A stretch of DNA of 6,863 bases from Arcobacter sp. (GCA_030635995.1 DAOVXU010000089.1:1-6863); one strand, 5' to 3'; positions 1 through 6,398 are shown, numbered from the stretch's first letter. The notes: a model not told the origin generated them from the sequence alone. A program made the numbers and translations.

Positions 1-534
1 AATAATTCATATTTTAATAGAGATGTAAATAGTACTGATAATATAGAAAAAATATGGAATTTTGCATTTGATATTAATAATTCACAAAATATATCAAATT
101 TTGATATAGGTATTAAGTTTACAAAATCTACAGGGGCTATTGGAACTATTTTATTACAAAATAATTCTATCTCAAACCATATTATAAATGGACCCACCAG
201 TATGAAAGTATATTTTAAATCTTCTGATGGGACTAAAAGTGTCTCAAAAACTTATGATGGAATTAGATTTAAACCAATTGATAATGTCCTTGTATTATAT
301 AATAATATTTTGATGATAAATTTAGCAAATGTTATGCTAAGTGATGACTTTAAAAGTGAAAAAGAAAGATTTACAGCACAAAATAGTTATGATATGAATA
401 TCACTATAAATAATGGATTTGATATAAATGGTTCAAAATCAATATCAAATAATATTTATCTACCAATTTATGGTGGTAGTTTTCTTTTTAATAATCAAAA
501 TAAAGTAATCTTAGCTAAGATAAATATAGAATGA
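1..534 (+). CDS. Hypothetical protein, 3' part only (5' end outside window)
   Basis: The frame is open from the first base to the TGA at 532-534, giving 177 visible residues. The first in-frame ATG, at 202, is therefore internal: the codons before it read as protein of the same style (Asn/Ile/Ser-rich, ending HIINGPTS just before that Met). I do not recognise the family. The visible part is rich in Asn, Ser, Ile and Lys, has no Cys, and alternates polar and hydrophobic residues as in beta-sandwich or surface-exposed proteins (for example NIYLPIYGGSFLF near the C-terminus). No membrane segment is visible. Its stop overlaps the start of the next gene (ATGA), and that gene encodes a probable outer-membrane barrel. 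I infer a shared envelope function, such as a secreted or surface protein whose signal peptide lies upstream of the window. A pilus or adhesin subunit is possible but not shown. Confidence 0.8.
   Translation, partial: NNSYFNRDVNSTDNIEKIWNFAFDINNSQNISNFDIGIKFTKSTGAIGTILLQNNSISNHIINGPTSMKVYFKSSDGTKSVSKTYDGIRFKPIDNVLVLYNNILMINLANVMLSDDFKSEKERFTAQNSYDMNITINNGFDINGSKSISNNIYLPIYGGSFLFNNQNKVILAKINIE
508..521. repeat. 14-bp perfect palindrome just before the barrel gene start
   Basis: ATCTTAGCTAAGAT is perfectly self-complementary. It lies in the last codons of the upstream gene (encoding about ILAKI), 9 bases before the barrel gene ATG at 531. In RNA it could form a short stem of about 5 bp with a 4-nt loop in the place where a ribosome binding site would sit. 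That would fit a start used only when upstream ribosomes melt the stem. It may also be a chance effect of the codons. Confidence 0.35.
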
Positions 535-1616
535 AAAAATTAATCTTATTATTATCTATCTGTAGTTATCTATTGAGTGAAAATATAATCTACACGAAAA
601 GTGATATACATGCTTTTATACCTGAAAAAGGTCAATTATCTACAATAATAGAGTTACAAAAAACAAATGATCAACTTGATATATTAAATATAAAAGAGGA
701 TGAATTTAGCTCATCTACAAATGGATATGACAACTTAGGTGATATGGATGGATTAAAATTGGAGTTAAGATATAGTATTTTTGATAATCTTTATCTAAAT
801 ACAAAATACAATAAAAAAGAACTTGAGTATGCAAGTAGTACGCTTATAAATACAAATATAGATATATATCTAAGATACAATATATATCAAAACAATAATT
901 TTGCAATATCTATAGATGGAGGATATGAGATAAACAAGGCTGATGATTTAAAGATAAGTGATCTAAAAACTATCAATGATACTATTGCTAAGGTATTGCC
1001 AAATAATGATGCAAGCATAGAAAAAGTTAGTGGAATTTATAAATTAAATTATACTAAAGATGGAACAGTAAATAGAATAGATTTAACTTTAAATCCTTAT
1101 CTATCTATAAATGATACACAGGATAAGAGTTTGTACTCAAGAGTAATATTATCATATAAATTTAAAAATCTATTATTTGATTTGTATAGTGGATATAAAC
1201 AAATAAAAATATACACTTCTATGGATAGTTCTATTGCTCATGAACCTAATACTGATATCCAAAATGAGCTAAATTCAGGTTCATCAAAAGCAAGTTATTC
1301 TACTACAAGAGAAGATGGTATGATATATTGGGGTACAGGTATTAGGTATCATTTTTCACAATATATCGCAGGTGAACTTAACTACCAATATAATAAAATA
1401 TTAAGAATAAATTGTTTAAAGGAGATGGATGAAAATCATATCTTAAATGCAAATCTTTTATTTGGGATAACTCATTCAACTATTTTTTATATGGGTGGAC
1501 AAATTATGTCAAACCAATTTAATGGTGAGATACCATATTTATACACTCAATATACCAAAACTGCATTTGACCACAAATATGGATATGCAAATTTTGGGTT
1601 TATCTTTAAATTCTAA
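531..1616 (+). CDS. Outer-membrane beta-barrel protein (hypothetical)
   Basis: This 361-residue protein has a typical signal peptide: Met-Lys-Lys, a hydrophobic core at residues 4-15, and likely cleavage after about residue 16 (LLS before ENIIY). The mature part shows repeated amphipathic strands with alternating aromatic and polar residues, such as LKLELRYSIF, NIDIYLRYNIY, YSRVILSYKF, YWGTGIRYHF and AGELNYQYN. It ends in FGFIFKF, and a C-terminal Phe on a final amphipathic strand is the usual recognition signal for BAM-mediated barrel insertion. I estimate 10-14 strands but cannot fix the number. The specific role (pore, receptor, secretion partner) is not recognisable. The start ATG overlaps the upstream stop as ATGA and has no clear Shine-Dalgarno, so translation is probably coupled to the preceding gene. 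The Cys at residue 11 is not in a good lipobox. The stop codon lies inside the left copy of a 24-bp direct repeat and is only 3 bp from the convergent ATPase gene. Confidence 0.82.
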   Translation: MKKLILLLSICSYLLSENIIYTKSDIHAFIPEKGQLSTIIELQKTNDQLDILNIKEDEFSSSTNGYDNLGDMDGLKLELRYSIFDNLYLNTKYNKKELEYASSTLINTNIDIYLRYNIYQNNNFAISIDGGYEINKADDLKISDLKTINDTIAKVLPNNDASIEKVSGIYKLNYTKDGTVNRIDLTLNPYLSINDTQDKSLYSRVILSYKFKNLLFDLYSGYKQIKIYTSMDSSIAHEPNTDIQNELNSGSSKASYSTTREDGMIYWGTGIRYHFSQYIAGELNYQYNKILRINCLKEMDENHILNANLLFGITHSTIFYMGGQIMSNQFNGEIPYLYTQYTKTAFDHKYGYANFGFIFKF

Positions 1617-1623
1617 ACTTTAT
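1600..1623. repeat. 24-bp direct repeat, left copy
   Basis: This 24-base stretch matches 3000-3023 at 23 of 24 positions, the only difference being C1613 here versus T3013. The identity stops abruptly on both sides. This copy holds the last codons and stop (TAA, 1614-1616) of the + strand barrel gene, the 3-bp gap, and the stop codon (1620-1622, read on the - strand) of the ATPase. The two copies are offset by exactly 1400 bp and enclose the ATPase gene. Confidence 0.85.
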
Positions 1624-2915
1624 AATTTACAATTAATAACCCACTTGTAAAAAGGTACAAGTTTAATAGTGATATTATTCTCAATGATCTCTTCTTCTGT
1701 ATCATAAGTAATAATCATACCATGATTTAAATTAAATTTTTTACACGCACCAACTAGACCTTTTATCTCTCTATTCTTTGTATCTTCATCACTCATCTCA
1801 TATGTTACTTGAATAGCTTGAGTAATTGAGTTCTTTTCATTCACTATAAAATCACATTCACCCTCTTTTTCTCTATAATAGAATATTTCACTATAGTTTC
1901 TTTTAAGTTCAAGAAATACTGCATTTTCTAAAGATTTGCCTATATTATCAGAAAATCTAAATTCTGTCGCATTATTTAATCCAATATCAATAGTATAAAT
2001 CTTTCTCTCCCCTAGTTCTTTATTTACTAGTGATTTATCATATCTATGTAGTGTAAGTGCTAAATAAATATTTTGAACATAATCCAAGAAGTTATATAGT
2101 GTATTTTTACCTATTTTTATACCAGCAGACTTAAGTTCATTATATATTTTATTGATTGAGATTTGTTTGGTAGATGAAGCGATAATTCTCTTTAAAAAGA
2201 ATTTTAATGCAACAGTATTTGTGATGTTATATCTTTCTGCCAAGTCCATATACAAAAGTACATTGAAATACTCTTGTAGAGTTTGATTTCGGTACTGTTC
2301 TTCTAAAAATAGTGTTTCTGGCATTGCTCCATCTTTTAAAAATATCTCTTGTGCATTTTTAATATAAGCTAGACTTTTTGAAGAATATAAATCAACTTTA
2401 ATACCTTTAAATGAAAGATATTCTACAAATGAAAGTGGATAAACTTCATATGATAAAGTACGACCCCTTAAACTTGTGGCAATTTCGCTACTTAATAGTT
2501 TTGAATTTGAACCAGTAATAAATATATTTTTACTAATACTATCATAGACTCTTCTTATAAACTTTTCCCAACCTACAATATTTTGAATTTCATCAAAGAA
2601 AAAATAACATTTATTCAAGTTCTGTTCAGGATAAAGTTCACTAAAACTTTGTAAAATTAAATCTAATTCATCAACTTCTAAATCAAGTCTTTCATCTTCA
2701 AAATTTAGATATAATATCTTAGTTTTATCAATATTAGATGAGAGTTTATTAATCATATTATAAAGAATAGATGTTTTTCCACATCTTCTTACACCTATTA
2801 GTGTGATTATCTTATTACTATCTATCGGAGGTTGAATGAGACGAGTTTTTACATCAAAATTATCTCTAAGATGAAAATCCCTAATTATTTGCTTTAGTTG
2901 TTCTTTCTTTTTCAT
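1620..2915 (-). CDS. AAA-type ATPase with DUF4143 (COG1373 family)
   Basis: This 431-residue cytoplasmic protein is full length for the family. It carries Walker A GVRRCGKTS at residues 41-49, Walker B (YFFFDEIQN) at about 104-112, a sensor-like ITGSNSKLLS at 133-142, and a likely arginine finger in LRGRT (149-153). The second half (about 210-370) matches DUF4143: a winged-helix-like stretch (about 251-285), then a PD-(D/E)XK-like fold with E330, D355 (ECDF) and QVTY at 369-372. Where active nucleases of this fold have E-x-K, this one has Q-V-T, so catalysis there is unlikely. The biological role of COG1373 proteins is unsettled; they are patchily distributed and often stand alone. Start: ATG at 2913-2915, with no purine-rich Shine-Dalgarno and no in-frame ATG, GTG or TTG between it and the upstream in-frame stop at 2943-2945. 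The gene is bracketed by a 24-bp direct repeat, which suggests it was acquired as a unit. Confidence 0.9.
   Translation of the reverse strand: MKKKEQLKQIIRDFHLRDNFDVKTRLIQPPIDSNKIITLIGVRRCGKTSILYNMINKLSSNIDKTKILYLNFEDERLDLEVDELDLILQSFSELYPEQNLNKCYFFFDEIQNIVGWEKFIRRVYDSISKNIFITGSNSKLLSSEIATSLRGRTLSYEVYPLSFVEYLSFKGIKVDLYSSKSLAYIKNAQEIFLKDGAMPETLFLEEQYRNQTLQEYFNVLLYMDLAERYNITNTVALKFFLKRIIASSTKQISINKIYNELKSAGIKIGKNTLYNFLDYVQNIYLALTLHRYDKSLVNKELGERKIYTIDIGLNNATEFRFSDNIGKSLENAVFLELKRNYSEIFYYREKEGECDFIVNEKNSITQAIQVTYEMSDEDTKNREIKGLVGACKKFNLNHGMIITYDTEEEIIENNITIKLVPFYKWVINCKL
1643..1662 (+). terminator. Weak candidate terminator hairpin for the left + strand operon
   Basis: ACTTGTA (1643-1649) pairs perfectly with TACAAGT (1656-1662) around a 6-nt loop. 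On the + strand it is followed by TTTAATAG, only a weak U tract. It lies 27 bp after the barrel gene stop and inside the 3' end of the convergent ATPase coding region (codons for about LVPFYKW). It is the only hairpin near the convergent junction, but the missing GC-rich stem and long U run make this call tentative. Confidence 0.25.
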
Positions 2916-2922
2916 AAGGAAG

Positions 2923-2978
2923 ATTATATATAATATTATCTTTTATATAGATAAAACTCTCCTATGAAAAGTATAACA
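2923..2978 (-). promoter_or_regulatory. Candidate promoter region of the ATPase gene
   Basis: Two -10 options are visible on the - strand. An extended -10, TGTTATACT (2978 to 2970), would start transcription near 2963 and give a leader of about 48 nt. A perfect TATAAT (2928 to 2923) lies 7 bases before the ATG, so transcription from it would be essentially leaderless, in keeping with the absent Shine-Dalgarno. Neither has a good -35 box, which is common for housekeeping promoters in Campylobacterota. TATAAT-like words arise easily in this AT-rich gap, so the exact start is open. Confidence 0.4.
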
Positions 2979-3005
2979 GCATTTAAAATAGAGATAATCT
3001 TATCT
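2936..3005. repeat. Two AGATAA/TTATCT inverted-repeat pairs upstream of the ATPase
   Basis: TTATCT (2936-2941) pairs with AGATAA (2949-2954) across 7 bases, and AGATAA (2992-2997) pairs with TTATCT (3000-3005) across 2 bases. The same hexamer thus occurs four times in 70 bp as two dyads flanking the extended -10 candidate. They could be operator half-sites or leader hairpins. The right dyad could also be a weak terminator stem for the aromatic operon ending at 3020. AT-richness makes chance a real alternative. Confidence 0.3.
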
Positions 3006-3023
3006 TTAAATTTTAAACTTTAT
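3000..3023. repeat. 24-bp direct repeat, right copy
   Basis: This is the partner of 1600-1623. It carries the stop codon of the - strand aldolase gene at 3020-3022, at the same relative position where the left copy carries the ATPase stop. Read on the + strand in the barrel gene's phase, it still encodes Ile-Phe-Lys-Phe-stop, and the single mismatch is synonymous (TTT for TTC). The pair looks like a duplicated junction made when the ATPase segment was inserted or copied in. Confidence 0.85.
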
Positions 3024-3991
3024 TGCGCGTCTAATAAATCTTTATAAAATTTTACATATCTTGTATCATCTTCATCTCTAGCTTTCATAGCTGATCTTGG
3101 ATGTTCTACAAGTTGTCCTGTTAGCATATATGGTATTGAGTATCCCCAATCCAATTCTTTTTCAAGAGGTACTATAAAGTTTTCTATAAAGTCTAGTACT
3201 GGCATTAGTTTGTATTTTGGATTTTTTAACATACCTATAAGCAATTCCATAGCACAGTTTCCAGCACCTCGTCCAAGTCCAGAGATAGTAACATCAAGGA
3301 AACTTGTACCATACATCATAGCTTCAATTGTATTTGCAAATGCAAGTTGAATATTATTGTGTGCATGGATACCTACTTGTTTACCTTTTGCTCTTGCTAC
3401 TTTTACATATTTTTGAGCAAGTTTATTTATCTCTTCTGGGTAAAATGAACCAAAAGTATCTGCAATATAAATAACATCAACATTTGTTTTACTCATCATC
3501 GCTAAAGCTTCATCTAAATCTGTATCAAAACATTTTGCAACTGCCATAAGATTTACTGTAGTTTCATAACCTTTTGCATGAGCCTCTTCAATCAATTCAA
3601 TGGCTGCTGGAAGTTGGTGAATATAAGTTGCAATTCTTATCATATCTACAACCGATTCACTTTTTGGTAATAGTTCAGAATTTACAGTTCTTCCAATATC
3701 AGACATAACTGCAATTTTTAGATTTGTATCATTAGAACCAACAATTCTTCTTATATCTTCCTCTTTACAAAAATTCCAAGCACCAAACTCCTCTTCACTC
3801 ATAAGTGTAGGGGAGTTGTTCTTTCCAATCTCCATATAATCAATCCCTGCTTCTACACAAGTATCATAAACACCTTTTACAAACTCATCTTTAAAGTGAA
3901 AGTTATTAACCAATCCACCATCTCTAATAGTACAATCAAAAACTTTTATATCTTTTCTAACACTTAACATTGTTCCCTCTTTTTCTATCAT
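3020..3991 (-). CDS. DRE-TIM metallolyase-type aldolase (HMGL-like), substrate unknown
   Basis: This 323-residue protein of the HMGL-like TIM-barrel fold (PF00682 type) is closest in style to 4-hydroxy-2-oxovalerate aldolases. The strand-1 motif FDCTIRDGG (18-26) supplies the conserved Arg23 and metal ligand Asp24. IHAHNN (208-213) supplies the two metal-binding His, and GLGRGAGN (238-245) is the family's glycine motif. DmpG/BphI enzymes have a His soon after the RDG motif; here GLVNN follows, so the catalytic base or substrate probably differs. No DmpF-type acylating aldehyde dehydrogenase partner is next to it. It probably makes or breaks a carbon-carbon bond next to a 2-oxo acid (inference). 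It is the last gene of the operon, 27 bp after DAHP synthase. Start: ATG at 3989-3991 has AAGGAGA (4004 to 3998) at a 6-nt spacing. A second ATG (Met8, 3968-3970) with a GAGGG upstream is a possible alternative. Confidence 0.85.
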   Translation of the reverse strand: MIEKEGTMLSVRKDIKVFDCTIRDGGLVNNFHFKDEFVKGVYDTCVEAGIDYMEIGKNNSPTLMSEEEFGAWNFCKEEDIRRIVGSNDTNLKIAVMSDIGRTVNSELLPKSESVVDMIRIATYIHQLPAAIELIEEAHAKGYETTVNLMAVAKCFDTDLDEALAMMSKTNVDVIYIADTFGSFYPEEINKLAQKYVKVARAKGKQVGIHAHNNIQLAFANTIEAMMYGTSFLDVTISGLGRGAGNCAMELLIGMLKNPKYKLMPVLDFIENFIVPLEKELDWGYSIPYMLTGQLVEHPRSAMKARDEDDTRYVKFYKDLLDAQ

Positions 3992-3997
3992 CTTTTA

Positions 3998-4004
3998 TCT
4001 CCTT
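3998..4004 (-). promoter_or_regulatory. Shine-Dalgarno of the aldolase gene
   Basis: AAGGAGA on the - strand, 6 nt before the ATG at 3991. It is the strongest ribosome binding site in the window and is the reason for choosing the first of two candidate start codons. Confidence 0.7.
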
Positions 4005-4018
4005 GTATAACTAAAATT

Positions 4019-5386
4019 CTATTTTGTAGAAGCAATATTTGCTTCATGTAAAGTATCTGCGATCATAAATGCTAACTCTAAAGATTGATCAGCATTAAGC
4101 CTTGGATCACATTGCGTATGGTATCTTGATGTTAAATCTTCTGTTGTTATATTACAACTTGTACTTCCTGTACACTCCGTAACATCTTGACCCGTCATCT
4201 CAAGATGGATACCACCCGCAATACTACCTTGCTCTTTGTGAATTTGAAAAAATTGTTTCACTTCACTTAAAATATTTGCAAAATCCCGTGTCTTATATCC
4301 ATTTGATGCTTTTTCTACATTTCCATGCATTGGATCACAAGACCATACAACTTTTTTACCTTCACCTTCAACTCTTTTTAAAAGTTTAGGAAAAAATTCT
4401 TGTATTTTATCTGCACCCATTCTTACAATAAGATTTAATCTTCCTGCTTCATTTTTAGGATTTAGAGTATCAATAAGTTGAATTAATTCATCCTCTTGCA
4501 TAGTTGGTCCAACTTTACACCCAATAGGATTTTGAATACCTCTAAAGTATTCAATATGTGCTTCATCTAAATCTCTTGTTCTATCGCCTATCCATAACAT
4601 ATGCGCAGAACAATCATAATACTCGCCTGTAATAGAATCTTTTCTAGTAAGTGCCTCTTCATAGTTAAGAAGAAGTGCTTCATGTGATGTATATAAAGTT
4701 GTTTGGCTTAAAGCAGGAGCATTTGAAGAGTTTATTCCACAAGCTTCCATAAATTTTAAAGTTTCACTTATTTTTGTTGCTAACTCTTCATATTTTTCAC
4801 CTAAAGGGTGGTTTTTCATATAGTCAAGATTCCATTGATGAACTTTATTAAGATCAGCCATCCCTCCTCTTGCAAATGCTCTAAGTAAGTTTAAAGTTGC
4901 TGCACTTTGGTTGTATGCTTTTAAAAGTTTTTTTGGATTTGGCTCTCTTAATTCCAAATCAGCTTCTATATCATTTATAATATCACCTCGATAGCTTGGA
5001 TACTCAACTCCATTTATCATCTCAGTATCACTACTTCTTGGTTTTGCAAATTGTCCCGCTACTCTTCCTATTTTTACTACAGGTTTACCTGAACTAAATG
5101 TCATAACAACAGCCATCTGCATCATAACTTGAAAAAGTGATTTTATATTGTTTGCATCAAATGATTTAAAACTTTCAGCACAATCTCCACCTTGAAGTAA
5201 AAATGCCTCACCTCTTGAAACAGCAGCTAGTTGATCTTTTAGTCTTCTTGCTTCTTCCGCAAAAATAAGAGGTGGATATGAACTTAATTCAACTTCAGTT
5301 TTAAGCAATTGTTCTGTGTCTTTATAACTTGGCTGCTGTTTTATTGGAAAATTTCTCCAACTACTAGGTGTCCATTTTTTATCCAT
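4019..5386 (-). CDS. aroG: 3-deoxy-7-phosphoheptulonate (DAHP) synthase, class II
   Basis: It catalyses phosphoenolpyruvate + erythrose-4-phosphate to DAHP, the first step of the shikimate pathway to aromatic amino acids and folate/quinone precursors, in the cytoplasm. The 455 residues match the class II (plant/Mycobacterium/Helicobacter) type. Visible landmarks are WTPSSWRNFPIKQ near the N-terminus, LLQGGDCAESF (63-73), KIGRVAGQFAKPRS (105-118), WIGDRTR (265-271), DPMHGN (351-356), GGIHLEMTG (391-399) and QCDPRLN (425-431). By alignment with the Mycobacterium enzyme, the metal ligands are Cys69, His354, Glu396 and Asp427, all present. The helical segment at about 140-215, which in long class II enzymes contributes an aromatic amino acid site, is also present, so feedback control is plausible. 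Start: ATG at 5384-5386 with AGAGGA (5396 to 5391), which lies in the 13-bp gap after transaldolase. The symbol aroG follows common usage for class II enzymes; some genomes use aroF. Confidence 0.97.
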   Translation of the reverse strand: MDKKWTPSSWRNFPIKQQPSYKDTEQLLKTEVELSSYPPLIFAEEARRLKDQLAAVSRGEAFLLQGGDCAESFKSFDANNIKSLFQVMMQMAVVMTFSSGKPVVKIGRVAGQFAKPRSSDTEMINGVEYPSYRGDIINDIEADLELREPNPKKLLKAYNQSAATLNLLRAFARGGMADLNKVHQWNLDYMKNHPLGEKYEELATKISETLKFMEACGINSSNAPALSQTTLYTSHEALLLNYEEALTRKDSITGEYYDCSAHMLWIGDRTRDLDEAHIEYFRGIQNPIGCKVGPTMQEDELIQLIDTLNPKNEAGRLNLIVRMGADKIQEFFPKLLKRVEGEGKKVVWSCDPMHGNVEKASNGYKTRDFANILSEVKQFFQIHKEQGSIAGGIHLEMTGQDVTECTGSTSCNITTEDLTSRYHTQCDPRLNADQSLELAFMIADTLHEANIASTK

Positions 5387-5399
5387 AATATCCTCTTTT

Positions 5400-6398
5400 C
5401 TAATTTTCTACTTTTAATTTATTTAGCATATTTTTAAAAGATACTTTAAATGATTCTAATCCATCTTTTAAAAGTTGCTCACTAATAATTTCAATATTTA
5501 TATTCTTATCATTTAACATAGTAACATATTGGTTACATTCCTCTTCTGAAATAATTACAGATGAATTAAATTGATCTTTTTTTATAAATGAATTTATTGT
5601 ATCTAATGGAGCAGTATTTATCGTATTTGGATATATTAAATTTTCTATATAATAACTAGAATCTAACCTATCCCCTTTTACCCCTGTACTTGCAAATAAT
5701 GTTCTTATATTTTTATTATTAAATTTTTCAATTTCATAATAACATTTTGTAGCATTTACAATACCTGTTTTAGATGGTTTAATATTTAATAATATTAATT
5801 GATCATCTAATTGTCTATCAAATCTACTAACAAATATTGAGATAACTGCTTTTGTATCTTTATCACTTTTTTTAATACCATTATTTAAAGCTTTTGCACA
5901 TTCTATAGCTTGAATTGGAGAAAATATAAGTGTTGCATTTACACTTATTCCCAAAGATGTTAATTTTTCCATAGCTATATATCCAGCTTGTGTAGCAGGA
6001 ACTTTTATCATAACATTATCATAGCCAATTGTTTTATGAAGCCTAATACCCTCTTCTATCGTTGCTAAAGAATCATCACTTAACATTGGATCAACTTCTA
6101 TTGAGATAAAACCATCATCAGAATCAACTTCATAAAGTGGGTGTAAAAGTTCAGCAGCTCTTTTTATATCTGTTACAGCTAACTCTTCATATATTTTTTT
6201 GCTATCATTTGCTTGTAGCATAGCTATTTGTTGAGAGTAAGCATCACTAGTAGAGATTGATTGCTCAAAAATAGCAGGATTGCTTGTAGCACCTTGGATA
6301 ATATCATTTCTCAATAACTTTTGAAAATTATCTTCTAAAAAATCTCTTTCTATAAAATCACACCATAATGAAAAATTGATCTTAGATTTTAAACTCAT
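5400..6398 (-). CDS. tal: Transaldolase
   Basis: This enzyme moves a dihydroxyacetone unit between sugar phosphates (sedoheptulose-7-P + glyceraldehyde-3-P to erythrose-4-P + fructose-6-P) in the cytoplasmic non-oxidative pentose-phosphate pathway. The 332-residue protein shows the family landmarks: GATSNPAIF (36-44), SIEVDP (99-104, with the catalytic Glu101), NVMIKVPAT (128-136, with the Schiff-base Lys132), NATLIFS (154-160) and FVSRFD (189-194, phosphate-binding Arg). Asp14 in LWCDFI is the expected acid on strand 1. The C-terminal third, from about 245, is less conserved and Asn/Ile/Lys-rich. The start ATG (6396-6398) overlaps the preceding stop by one base (TAATG), so translation is probably coupled. 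The next gene, DAHP synthase, uses erythrose-4-phosphate, a transaldolase substrate/product. Confidence 0.95.
   Translation of the reverse strand: MSLKSKINFSLWCDFIERDFLEDNFQKLLRNDIIQGATSNPAIFEQSISTSDAYSQQIAMLQANDSKKIYEELAVTDIKRAAELLHPLYEVDSDDGFISIEVDPMLSDDSLATIEEGIRLHKTIGYDNVMIKVPATQAGYIAMEKLTSLGISVNATLIFSPIQAIECAKALNNGIKKSDKDTKAVISIFVSRFDRQLDDQLILLNIKPSKTGIVNATKCYYEIEKFNNKNIRTLFASTGVKGDRLDSSYYIENLIYPNTINTAPLDTINSFIKKDQFNSSVIISEEECNQYVTMLNDKNINIEIISEQLLKDGLESFKVSFKNMLNKLKVEN

Noticed and set aside
202..534. ATG at 202 as the true start of the first gene
   Set aside because: The same frame is open from base 1 with no stop and reads as protein of the same composition, and no ribosome site precedes 202. 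The gene starts outside the window.
550..575. Lipoprotein signal at Cys11 of the barrel protein
   Set aside because: The residues before Cys (Leu-Ser-Ile) do not fit a lipobox, since -1 should be small, and the C-terminal Phe and strand pattern fit a barrel instead.
2964..3047. 27-codon + strand reading frame (ATG at 2964) across the right repeat into the aldolase gene
   Set aside because: It has no Shine-Dalgarno (the upstream bases are pyrimidine-rich), runs antisense to a conserved gene, and has no recognisable composition. It is treated as chance.
6383..6397. Third partial match to the 24-bp repeat core (about 13/15 bases)
   Set aside because: It lies in the first codons of transaldolase, is short and made of common AT-rich words, so chance similarity is the simpler reading.
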